Assembly: GCA_958496175.1 (NCBI GenBank)
Contig: OY292277.1
Location: 25,339,282 to 25,403,281, forward strand
DNA length: 64,000 nt
Direction: 5' to 3'
DNA from: Sisyra terminalis
Taxonomy: Eukaryota > Arthropoda > Insecta > Neuroptera > Sisyridae
The position numbers and the translations under genes are program-made. Numbering within the stretch: the stretch's first letter is position 1; every line of letters starts with the position of its first letter. Shown in pieces: positions 35,031 to 44,599 of this stretch. Below the pieces are notes generated by a model. That model was not told the origin of the DNA, ran no database searches, and was given only the letters and a program-made list of their open reading frames with translations.

Positions 35031-35033
35031 ATT

Positions 35034-35118
35034 TACCTGATGATGACAGCCAAAAATTGTTGAAACGCGTCGTAATAGAGAAAAAATTGAGTCATTTGAC
35101 ATATATTATTATTCATTA
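35034..35118 (+). ncRNA. Single decayed half of the hammerhead-bearing repeat
   Basis: The order is CTGATGA, T, GACAGC / CAAAA / ATTGTT, GAA, ACGCGT, C, GTAATAG, then 'aaaaaattgagtc' and 'acatatattattattcatta', collinear with 18644-18735. Stem II has lost pairing at its loop end and stem I has about four pairs. Changes are mostly C to T or G to A. It stands just upstream of the poly(A) tail of the LINE that follows. Confidence 0.6.
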
Positions 35119-35166
35119 GTAAATCGTTAGTAAAAAATCCTCAAAAATCATTGTGTTATTTCTTGT

Positions 35167-35168
<2 letters not shown>

Positions 35169-35200
<32 letters not shown>

Positions 35201-36840
35201 CATTTTTATTTATAATTTTTGAATCAGATATAAATATATCTCTAACAAAATTTATTACAACTCTTAAGTCTAAAACTAAAAAAAAAAAAAAAAAAAACTA
35301 GAGTAATTAGTCCTCCCTACACCTTTGTGTAGAATTGGATGTGGAAGGTGGGTCCATCATTGGCCTCGACTATTGATTTCAAATTTACTCCATTAGGTTC
35401 AGTGGATCATTTCGCTTGAGTCTCGTGAAACGTTTGGCTTTTAAGATCTTCCTGGCTGATTGGTTCGGGTGTGAGTCAAGTCTTTTCTTGTAGGTTTTAC
35501 TAATTTTCAAAGTGACTTCTTTGACTGTTTCAGTGTCGGTATCTCTAAGTATTATAGAATTTCGCACGTACTTAGGAGCGCCAATGATGGCTCTAATAAT
35601 TTTCGATTGGCAGCGGTCTATTATTTGTAAATTTGAATTTTTAGCGGAACCCCAAAGTTGAACTCCGTACGTCCATATAGGTTTTATTATAGATTTGTAT
35701 ATGATGATTTTTGTTTCTAATTTTAATTTTGATTTTTTTCCAATGAGCCAATATAGTTTTTTAAATATTATATTCATTTGTTCCTTTTTCTTCGAGATGT
35801 GTTCACGCCAGGTTAATTTTTGGTCAAGATGCATTCCCAGATATTTGACCGAGCTGCTTTGTGGTATGGATTTGTCGTTGATTGTGATCCTTGGACTTGT
35901 GATTTTTCTTAGGGTAAACGTGACTTGGATTGATTTTTCATCATTGAGTTTAATTCCCCATTGGTCACACCATTTAGTTATGACATTTACATGTTCCTGT
36001 AGACGACGTTGGATTATTTTAGGATCTTTGTTGGTGTAAAGTAGAGCTGTATCATCTGCAAATGTGGTGGTTGTAATTTGATCGTTTGTTGGAAGATCGC
36101 TTGTAAAAATTAAGTATAATAGTGGGCCCAGAACACTGCCTTGTGGTACTCCCGCTTTTATAGTTCGCGACGAACTGAATTCCTTACCAAATTGAACCTG
36201 GAATGTTCTACTGGTGATGTAGCTGTTTAGAATTTTGTGGTATTGGATTGGTAGTAAGGAGTATATTTTGTAGAGTAAACCATTATGGTTGACTTTGTCG
36301 AAAGCTTGAGATACGTCGAGGAAAATTCCCGTACAGATTGATTTATTTTCTAAAGCATTTTTAATTTCGTTTACAACTCTGTGGACTTGTTCAATTGTAC
36401 TGTGGTTTGATCTGAATCCATATTGATGTTGAGGGATGATTTTTAGTCTAGTAATATCCGCATTCAAATGTTCCAATAAGAGTTTTTCAAAAATTTTGGA
36501 AAGGATTGGTAACAGGCTGATGGGTCTGTATGAGTTAATTTTAGATAGTTCTTTTCCGGGTTTAGGGATAAGGATGATTTTTGCTTTTTTCCAGGAAGTA
36601 GGGTAATAATTTAGTCGAACGATTGCGTTGAGTATGTGAAGAATACCTTGATGACCGCTTAATGGTAACGATCTAAGTGCTTGTCCACTTATGTTGTCAA
36701 TTCCGGGAGATTTTTTGAAGTTTAGCTCATTTATTTTATTTGTCACCTGGTATATGGTAAATTTGATTTGATCTGATGATGAGTTTATTTTTTTGTGGGA
36801 AAACTTGGATTTCACAAACATTTACCATGAATTTTCCAAA
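35169..36840 (-). mobile_element. 5'-truncated jockey-type LINE with poly(A) tail
   Basis: Read on the minus strand, the insertion starts near 36840, encodes a reverse transcriptase (36821-35385), has a 3' UTR of about 185 bp and ends in a run of about 30 A (T run on plus, 35169-35198). The endonuclease domain and any first ORF are absent, as in typical incomplete reverse transcription. No convincing target-site duplication was seen, so the 5' limit is approximate. A second homopolymer (35279-35300) lies in the 3' UTR. Confidence 0.85.
35385..36821 (-). CDS. Reverse transcriptase of a jockey-clade LINE, partial
   Basis: The 478-codon frame copies element RNA into DNA at a nicked target. Landmarks in order: 'FKKSPGIDNISGQALRSLP' near residue 35, 'SYRPISLLPILSKIFEKLL' near 96, 'YGFRSNHSTIEQVHRVV' near 134, motif A 'GIFLDVSQAFDKVNH' near 163, motif B 'GVPQGSVLGPLLY' near 223, the catalytic 'FADDTALL' near 254, and 'VKYLGMHLDQKLTWREHI' near 323. 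The C-terminus is basic. A TAA directly before the ATG, and no apurinic-type endonuclease domain, mark 5' truncation of a protein usually about twice as long. There are no internal stops, so the insertion is probably young. It lies in the same orientation as the BicDR exon. Confidence 0.9.
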   Translation of the reverse strand: MFVKSKFSHKKINSSSDQIKFTIYQVTNKINELNFKKSPGIDNISGQALRSLPLSGHQGILHILNAIVRLNYYPTSWKKAKIILIPKPGKELSKINSYRPISLLPILSKIFEKLLLEHLNADITRLKIIPQHQYGFRSNHSTIEQVHRVVNEIKNALENKSICTGIFLDVSQAFDKVNHNGLLYKIYSLLPIQYHKILNSYITSRTFQVQFGKEFSSSRTIKAGVPQGSVLGPLLYLIFTSDLPTNDQITTTTFADDTALLYTNKDPKIIQRRLQEHVNVITKWCDQWGIKLNDEKSIQVTFTLRKITSPRITINDKSIPQSSSVKYLGMHLDQKLTWREHISKKKEQMNIIFKKLYWLIGKKSKLKLETKIIIYKSIIKPIWTYGVQLWGSAKNSNLQIIDRCQSKIIRAIIGAPKYVRNSIILRDTDTETVKEVTLKISKTYKKRLDSHPNQSARKILKAKRFTRLKRNDPLNLME

Positions 36841-36844
36841 TTTT

Positions 36845-37328
36845 TTGAATACAGAAGAGACTTATTAATAATTTTTCAAAGATTTACAAATGTTAGTTGT
36901 ATGAAAGATTCAAAAAAATTGTTTTTTAAATTCCTTATTTTTTCTTCAACATTCTTCTGTATGTAGTTTTTCCGGATTATAGTCAGGGACGATTTTAGAG
37001 GGGGGGGTAACATTTTCGGAACGCCAAAATTTTAGAAGAGAAAAGTTGTGCAGAAAATTAAAATTTAAAAATTATTTGAGTTAATAATATTAAAAAAAAA
37101 ATTTATTGAATTTAATTTTCAATTTATCATATCACATTTTCCAATTGTTATCATATTCAAATAATATCCTATCGGGTAAATATCCAAGCCATGAATTTAT
37201 ACTTGAGACAACAAGTACACACTAAAATCTACAAGTACACACTAAAATAATTCAACACCTGATTTCTATTCCTAAGTTTTACGTGCAAGGGGTTCAAATT
37301 TGATCCTATGCATAGTAAATTAATCATA
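36845..37328. other. Stretch without recognised genes
   Basis: 'cagggacgattttagagggg' at 36983-37002 resembles a hAT-type left end, but no matching right end was found. Confidence 0.35.
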
Positions 37329-37336
37329 TTTAGTGT

Positions 37337-37911
37337 CAAAGCTGTCAGAAAAAAGTATCTTAGTTACTTTAAAGTATTTAAAAAACTGTATCTTAGTTCC
37401 TTTAATTCTTGGCAAAAAGTATTTAGTATCTTAGATACTTTTTAAAAGGAACTGTATCTTGTAACTTCAAAGTATCTTAGACACCGAAAAGTGACTTAAA
37501 AGTGACTGGATACCGAGATTTTAGATACAGAATTTTAATTTTGTTTTGTTCTATTGATTCAATTTATACCTCTTATATTAACCTTCATTATTTTAAAGTG
37601 AGTTGTGCTTACAGGGAACTAGGCATACATATTTTCTTTTTTCAAAAATTAATAAAGATAAGAAACACATTATCTCTGATTACCAATACACTTTACCTAA
37701 TATGTTTCAAAATTTAGTACAAACATAATATACAAAGTAAGTAAAAAAGTAACTTCTTAAGTATCATAAAAGTAACTAAATAAATAAGTTTTTAAGTTCC
37801 CTTTTTTAAGAGTAACTAGATACCCAAAGTAATTTCAGATACTTTAAAGTGTATCTTAACTAGTATCTAGAAATTAACTATATACTTTCCCAAAGTACCT
37901 TTGCCAGCTTG
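37337..37911. mobile_element. hAT-like non-autonomous element, internally repetitive
   Basis: The left end CAAAGCTGTCAGAAAAAAGT and the right end complement CAAGCTGGCAAAGGTACTTT are inverted. Flanks tttagtgt and tgtagtat agree at six of eight positions. The subterminal regions on both sides are packed with variants of 'agtatcttagttacttt', present in both orientations, which could be transposase-binding repeats. The 71-codon frame at 37502-37717 lies inside and is unremarkable. Confidence 0.65.
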
Positions 37912-38230
37912 TGTAGTATTATAATTATTTTTCCTCCTTTCTCAAATCTTCTACGTTTTGAGGAAGATTTAAGAAATTCCAGAATTTCATTAACTGATAA
38001 AAACATTTTAATTAACTTGAATAATTAGATGTGTAATTAAAATAAACATCGTTGGAGTAGTTATATTTATGGCTACCAGATCGCGTAGCGTCAAGTGACA
38101 CTTACCAATAGGGGGAATGAAAAAAAAATATCTTTGACCATATGTAATATAATTATCTGATCTTGTGTTATCTATCAACTGACAAAGTAATATGAACCAG
38201 AATGTACCAACGACGATATTAACGTTAAAT

Positions 38231-38278
38231 GTTACCTGAAGAAGTTGAAAAATATATCAACGAAACGTTGCATAGTAC
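38231..38278 (+). ncRNA. Hammerhead-like motif, CTGAAGA type
   Basis: The order is CTGAAGA (38236-38242), A, stem GTTGA...TCAAC, GAA (38262-38264), palindromic ACGT, T. It repeats the layout of the 18.6-kb motif, including one extra base before stem II. G8 and A9 are kept and stem II pairs over five bp, but stem I is weak. Confidence 0.4.
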
Positions 38279-38284
38279 AATTTT

Positions 38285-38980
38285 TTTCCGAAAATAACAC
38301 ATTCCCCAAAAATAAGCCCTAGCGTGATTTTCGGAACTTTTTGGAATATAAGCCCTCTCCCGAAAATGAGCCCTTCTTTATATAATGTGAAAAACATAAT
38401 TCATTAAAAATACTGTTGAATTTACTAGCCGCTCTAATATTTCAGAGAATTGAATAAAAGATAATTGGGTACAAAATTCATGGGATAAAATAACTAAAAG
38501 TTGTGTTTCCAATGCACTACGAGCAGGCTACTTAGACAATAAGTATTAATTTAATGATAACTATATTATTCGTACAAGACATGAGAGATTCGGACTCCAG
38601 AGGAATGATTCCAGAGGAAATGGATTTGTAGGAAAATCAGAACGGAATTTAAAATTTCATAACTTATGACAATTTTCCAGAAGAAGATGACAAGACTGTT
38701 ATTGGATAAATTTAAATTTCTGTATTTAAATAAATATTAAACAAAAACATATAAATCTACTTATTGTACTTGAAGTTCTCTCCCGAAAATAAGCCCTTCA
38801 CTTACCTTAACCTAAAAAGAAAATAAGACAGTGTCTTATTTTCGGAGAAAGACGAAAATTTTAAAATATGATGAAAAGATGAAAATTTAAGATCAAATTA
38901 ATCCGCATTCAAGTTCTCTAAAAATATCCAACTAGCATTAAATTAGCATAGATGAAATTTAATACACAGATATATTTTGA
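38285..38980. other. Stretch with repeated 'aataagccct' strings
   Basis: 'aaaataagccct' and 'ccgaaaat.agccctt' recur near 38312, 38355 and 38778, and 'aagacagtgtcttattttcg' lies at 38825-38844. They suggest an unclassified element of about 540 bp (38288-38850) with inverted outer parts ('ttttccgaaaataacaca' on the left). Confidence 0.35.
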
Positions 38981-38984
38981 TTAT

Positions 38985-39165
38985 TACAAGAAAAATAAAA
39001 ATGGAATTATTGAGGAAAAGTCTTTACCACTCTTCTTACAAACCATAAGCCATGCTTCCATTCTTTCGTCTTCGCCATTTTATAGCATTGGCAAACTCCA
39101 TAAACTAACTCAAACGATTTTTGTCGCCAGTTCAAAGACAATTAAAAATATTGAAAAAACAATCA
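38985..39165 (+). repeat. Interspersed repeat, copy 1 of 2
   Basis: 'ccataagccatgcttcc', 'tcttcgccattttatag', 'ttttgtcgccagttcaaa' recur in order at 62.25 kb. The 75-codon frame overlapping this segment is therefore likely repeat sequence, not a gene. Confidence 0.5.
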
Positions 39166-39184
39166 ATACATTTTTATAAAAACA

Positions 39185-40625
39185 AAAAAAAACAAATCAA
39201 TGTTTCGTTAATATTTAATATGTCTATTGAGTATAGATATGGCAATTTTAATGACAAAAAAGTTGATTCGTAAAATCATTCTGGCAATAAATCCAAAAAA
39301 TATATTATTTCGATCTTTATAGAATTTCATAGTATCAAATGTTGAATAGTTTTATTATATTTAAAAGAAAATTTAGAAACTGAATTATCTCTCACATTCA
39401 AAAGCATAAGGTCACCAGGTTATCAAGATTTTCAATTACTATATATCCAAAAAAGGTTTAGAATCCCTATTTGGTAAATTTAGAAATTGAGCTTCTTAAT
39501 TTATAAATACAAATTACACAAATTTTTCATTTGTCTAAGAAATTTAACCTTTTTACAAATTAATTTACAAACAGTCTGATGAAACTTAATAAAGTAAAAA
39601 AAATCTGTATTATTTTAAATTTGTTGGATCTACTTTGAATTTGTTTAATAAATACATATATGAATGCAATTCGTCTATAATACTTCAAACATAAACGTTA
39701 AAATAATAGACAATTTTATTATTGCCCCTGGTTATCTAGCTGTATTGGTTATCTTAATTGTCTAAAAAAATTTTTTGAGTTGTAGCATGTAACCTATCTA
39801 CTGTAATAAATAAAAACTTATTTATTTATTTATATCCCATAAGCGAAACTAAATATTTGGTACCTACTTTCTTTTCAATGATTTTTCAGTATTAATAAAA
39901 TATGTTCTACATTTTATCTTGAGCTTTTCTTTTATGTAGATTTTTAGTTCTTTTAAATATCGTTTTATGATCGACAATCGATAAAATCTTAACTAGAGGC
40001 ATTCTTTATCTTGCTAAATCAAATCAAAACTTTAAGCAGATTGATAAAGATGATAAATTTTAATGAACATATTAATTATATCTTTAATAAATTAATTATA
40101 TGAAAAAAACTAATCTTACAACCATCAACGATCAACGATCTTTAACATGAAGCAATCGCACCGAATCCGCGGTATTACGCTTCAGATATTTTAGTCTAAT
40201 ACCGTTATTACAACACAAAATTTAATATTTCAAATTCTGTTTTGAAAAAACCATTTGGTTCCAGTTACTGAAACGCATCGATTTTAAATAAAATAGAAAA
40301 ATGTCCAAAAATATTAACTTAACAAATGAACAAACCTCAATATGTCAACAGTCACCGGCTATATCTCTATTTACCAATTACCACGATTTGTTCTTTATTT
40401 ACTAAGTTTTAGGAATAAAAGATATACTACCAAAAATAATATTTAATAACAACCAAATTAGTTCATGAATTTTATTCTCTCGATACAATTTTTCTTAGTT
40501 CCTTGTTATCAATCAATTCATAACAAGTGGTCACCCAGCGGTTAAAAAAATCGATACTTTCCTATAAAACTGTTTTTTTTGGTTTCAAACAAACTTTAAA
40601 AATGCTCAATATTTTCAAAGATATA
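39185..40625. other. AT-rich stretch, no recognised gene
   Basis: No repeat match, element end or credible frame was seen. Confidence 0.4.
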
Positions 40626-40629
40626 TTTA

Positions 40630-40767
40630 AACCAAGGCTCTTGTTAAATTTGAAGCCATTTTTGTATAACTATAACTTTTGCTTTCCGGTTAGACATTTC
40701 CATTGATCCGCTGCGGAAATAAGAATCTTAAATCTAGTCTTCCACAAAATCATGTTGGACACCCCTG
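40630..40767. mobile_element. hAT-like element, right part (CAGGGGTGTCC family)
   Basis: It ends 'catgttggacacccctg', the best preserved terminus of the family at 5.5 and 21.5 kb. The interior 'gctgcggaaataagaatctt' and 'gttaaatttgaagccat' also match. The left end is missing or too worn to see. Confidence 0.65.
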
Positions 40768-41036
40768 TTAGACCGATAAAAATGTACACAAACTAAGCTA
40801 TTATGCATTGTTCATTTCTTTCATCTACTCATTGTTTTTAATTTACTTAAAAAAAAGTAACGTTCTAGATTTAAATGTTTCATGACAGTTCCAATTATAA
40901 AAACCACCGCTATAATTATCGAATAAACCTGTAGGCATTAATATAAAATAAAATATCATAGTTGTTACACTTATTTATCTATTAAAAGTAATGAGCATAT
41001 AATACAGTAGAGAAGAGATGATATTTCAGTCTAAAT

Positions 41037-41313
41037 CAGCGATTTCCAAACTTAATGAATCTGCACCCCTTCTTTAATAAAAAAATTGCGCCTCTTCAAT
41101 CTATTTTAGTAAATTCACACATGATATTGTAAATTATTTAAGGGGCTACAAAATAATATTTCATATTATGTATCAATACAAAATATATATTTTAAATATT
41201 TATTATAAGTAATAAATATTTTAACGAAAGCTTAAAGCTTGACTTGTAGCGCATCCATTTCGTTATAATCTCGCACCCCCTAAGGGGGGAAGGGTATAGT
41301 TTAGAAATCGCTA
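41037..41313. mobile_element. hAT-like MITE
   Basis: Ends CAGCGATTTCCAAAC and GTTTAGAAATCGCTA are inverted. Flanks gtctaaat (41029-41036) and atcttaat (41314-41321) agree at six of eight positions. Subterminal 'tctgcaccccttcttt' and 'ctcgcaccccctaagggggg' are inverted-symmetric. It is non-coding. Confidence 0.7.
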
Positions 41314-41639
41314 ATCTTAATATTGAAATGGTAACGCTGACCGGTAAAACCCGAAACTATCCAAACTGCACTCATTTACTCTCGTTTTTACTCTCAATCC
41401 AAATGCCCAATTCAATATTTCACATCAAACAAGAAAATCTAGCAAATTTATTATTTTTCAATAATTATCAGTTGTGCCAACCTGCTCCTGCTTAACATTG
41501 TAAACTTTCTATCATTGAACACAGATTTAAATTATAACAATTCTACAACATCATAATAACTAGCAAAAACCTCTTTTTCTGACAGTAATATTAATCTTAT
41601 CTTACCTTACTAATTTTATTAAGAGGAAAAATTTGATTG

Positions 41640-42085
41640 TTTGAATTGAATAAGCTCCGAAACTACTGGACCGATATGAAAAATTCTTTCACCGTTGGGA
41701 AGCTATTCTATCCCCGGTGAACATAGGCTATATTGTATTTTCAAAAAAAAATAGGATCTTTACTAAAACTGCAAGAATATAACCTAAATGATAAAAAAAT
41801 CGTTACATCGCGTGCGCTGCGAAAACCATTGATGATAGACCAAAAAATAATGTACTATGATTTTGTAAAACACATTTTTATCTAAAAAAGGTGTCTTGAC
41901 AGCATATTTCTAAGTATTATAGTATATAGTCTATAGTATTTAGTATAGTATTATAGTCTAAGGATTATAGTTATGTCACAATAAGTGTTCTTTTATTTTA
42001 AAAATTTAATTGAAATGCCGCCGCTAGAAAAGGCTCTTTATTTGTACCTTTATTAATCTTAATGCCGGGTTCAGCTAGTAGTTAT
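41640..42085 (-). repeat. Arthropod interspersed repeat, 'ctagctgaacccggcat' end
   Basis: On the minus strand it begins 'actagctgaacccggcatta' and ends in the complement of 'ctccgaaactactggaccga'. 'tttcaccgttgggaagct' and 'cgcgtgcgctgcgaaa' are typical internal pieces of this widespread class. A 'tagtatagt' microsatellite-like patch lies at 41920-41985. Confidence 0.6.
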
Positions 42086-42254
42086 ATAATCAGTAGAACA
42101 TTAATAATGTAGAATACAATCAATGGAAAGGAACAAGAGGTCACTCATAAATTATTCAAGTTACACTTCTTTAGGCGCGTTATGAGAGGGAATAGTTATT
42201 TTCCATACATATGCGTAAAGTGAGGTTTTCTAGTAGGATGAAATTGATGTACGA

Positions 42255-42370
42255 GCTGAAGGGACTGATCATACACAACGAGATCGAAAGCGCTGTGTAA
42301 CCCCACGAGGCCACCAGGCGAGTGGGGGTAGGCGCACGAGATCAATTTGTGTATGATCAGTCCCTTTAGC
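42255..42370. mobile_element. 116-bp palindromic element with GC-rich centre
   Basis: Arms gctgaagggactgatcatac and the complement of gtatgatcagtccctttagc pair over 24 bp with one mismatch. The centre holds a second hairpin, 'aaccccac' with 'gtgggggt', around 'gaggccaccaggcga'. The GC content contrasts sharply with the flanks. The superfamily is unknown and no target duplication was identified. Confidence 0.65.
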
Positions 42371-42639
42371 AAGTGTCTCAATTTCGTCCTGACTAGGTAC
42401 CTCATTTTAAGCATAAGTATCGAACAAAATTGTTTGTAACAACTGCTTCTAAAGTTCAACAGAAACAGATTGAGAAATTAATTATTGTTATTTATATATG
42501 AAAAATTTCAACTCTATAGTGAGAATATTTTATAGAAAATTTATGAATAAAAACAACATTTTAGTTTAAACTACAGTCTAAATAATAACGTATATTAATT
42601 ATTTCTTATCAAAGTTTATTTAGGTATCAATTTTACTTT

Positions 42640-42725
42640 TACTTTTGCGCACGGTTTCTCTACTTTCGCGCACGCTTGCCACCACGATGAGAAAACGGCT
42701 CTTTACCCCCGCCACACAACGCACG
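42640..42725. promoter_or_regulatory. CpG-containing GC-rich patch, possible promoter
   Basis: 'cttttgcgcacggtttctct' and 'actttcgcgcacgcttgcca' share an 'ttttgcgcacg'-like repeat, followed by 'cccccgccacacaacgcacg'. Such a patch is rare in this AT-rich window. On the minus strand it is open as a short Arg/Val-rich frame. It could be a promoter, a gene fragment or an element end. Confidence 0.25.
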
Positions 42726-42899
42726 AAAGTTCAACTTTAGAAGCAGTCGTTACAAAAAAAATAATTAGTGTTACAATTTTTGTAATGGAAAGCAAGTTAC
42801 GCGTTTTAATTTTTCGGTAACTGAAAACGAATAAACTATTCTTTTGAACTTTAACCAAACTAAAATAATAATGAAATAGTTTATAACTATGCAAACTCC

Positions 42900-44105
42900 T
42901 CTGTTAAGAACTCAAGTTATAAAACGTTTGAAACATATTCTTAGAAAAACTAGACTTTTACACAGGAGTATAACTTCTTACATGCGTCCATTAATGCACA
43001 CATTTTTTTTACTTGGGCAAATTTAACCATATTTAAAGTCGTATTCAAATCCTGTTCCTTTCTTAACAACTCAAAAGAAAAAATTATTTTTAAGAGAAAA
43101 TAGTTAGAGTTAGAAATTTATAATCATTCTTTCCCCAAAGTATCTCACATAATTTGCATAAAAACTAATTGCAAGATCACCTGTGTATTTTTTTTTCTGT
43201 AAAATCCAAAATTTCGCAATCCACCAATATCTCATATTATGTAACAAAAATTTTACTTGTTACAATCGAAATTTAATTAACCGCTGTTGTTATCGATTGG
43301 TTTATCGATTTGAATTACACTTTCTAGTAGCAATTTTGGCTATTCTCGTTAGAATTTTGGGTTCATAAACTCATTGGATTTTAGTGTAAAATCAAACAGA
43401 CGATACAAAAATAATAACTATCTAATTGAGATTCGTAATAGGTGAAAAAAGAAACTTTCTATTCATTGAAAAAATATATTCAAATAATACAAAAAAAAAA
43501 AAATGTCGACACAATTGGACACATTTGGAATAATGAAACTTGGATATCTTATCAAGGAACAATTTAAATGTTTATGATTATAATGTAGCAATTTTTATTT
43601 TTTATCGCATTTTAAGAATTTGATTACCTTCAAGCGATAATACGTACGAAAAAATTACTGTTCTGTTTAAAGTCTGCCTTCGAAATTGTAAAATACATTT
43701 TGACATAATGAACACTTTATTTGTTTATTACTTTTGAAATTAAGCGACAATGACGTTTTTGAAGCGATCATATGTGTAGGTTTGGAAAAAAAATCAAGTT
43801 TATAATTTTCCGAAATAGATATAAAGGTAAAGGCAAATTAGAGTAATTTGTATGGAAGTGAAGCTATCAAATGAACACCAACATTTTTCAAAATCGTTTA
43901 TTTGTAAAGATTGTGACCATTTACAACCAATATTAACAAAATTTTCCTCTTTCGCATTGTGCCACAGGATAATTTACATAATTTATTTCATAAGCTGCAA
44001 ATCCCTCAGGAAAAAAAATTGCCAAAGGTTACCACAACGGAACCTTGAGAAAACATAACAAAAGATTTCTAAACTTAAAAAGGAAGGAAATCAGAATAGT
44101 AAACC
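42900..44105. other. AT-rich stretch, no recognised gene
   Basis: Frames of 61 and 68 codons (43183-43368, 43852-44058) are without motifs. Confidence 0.4.
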
Positions 44106-44124
44106 TACTAACAGAACACTGATT

Positions 44125-44232
44125 CGCTTAACTTCGTTGCATCGAATCTACTCGATGTTTACCATACGATACATCGAATTGATTCGATGTTTTGACGAAG
44201 AGCTTTTCTATTCAATTCATCGATTTAATGTA
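44125..44232. repeat. Cluster of CATCGA/TCGATG motifs
   Basis: Six CATCGA or TCGATG hexamers occur within about 85 bp (44139-44224), including the near palindrome acatcgaattgattcgatgt. Further 'cgatgtatcgctaaacatcgatgc'-like sequence stands at 45.18-45.20 kb. Clustered inverted hexamers of this kind often sit in the subterminal parts of DNA transposons, but no termini were defined. Confidence 0.4.
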
Positions 44233-44373
44233 AAAACTAGCTCCGATTAATAATGATAAAAACTAATGAAAATGTATTATTTTAACATTCTGATTTTTTA
44301 AATATTTTAATAAATGTCAATAACAAATAGTGGCACTTGTGAGTAACTAGCCGTAGAGATGAATGGTCTAAAC

Positions 44374-44590
44374 CAGTGTTTCTTAACCTTTTAAGCGAAC
44401 CACACTCCTTTGAAACTGATAAAATATTTCCCTAACCTATTGAAAAAATTGTATGGTTTTTTAGTTTAAAAAAATGCATTTTTTGCGAAATTTATTACCA
44501 AAAAATTCAAAATTGGTATTGGTAGGGGCTTCTCCAAAAATACCTTTCCACACCCTCAAGGGTGCGGGCACCACAAGTTAAGAAACACTG
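44374..44590. mobile_element. hAT-like MITE with clear 8-bp TSD
   Basis: Ends CAGTGTTTCTTAACC and the complement of AGTTAAGAAACACTG are nearly perfect. Flanks gtctaaac and gtctaaat differ at one base. The subterminal 'ggtgcgggcacc' palindrome is typical of such elements. It has no coding capacity. Confidence 0.88.
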
Positions 44591-44599
44591 GTCTAAATA

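Noticed and set aside
35695..36039. 114-codon plus-strand frame
   Set aside because: It is the antisense shadow of the LINE reverse transcriptase.
42196..42459. 87-codon minus-strand frame
   Set aside because: It reads straight through the palindromic element at 42255-42370, which explains its openness and composition.
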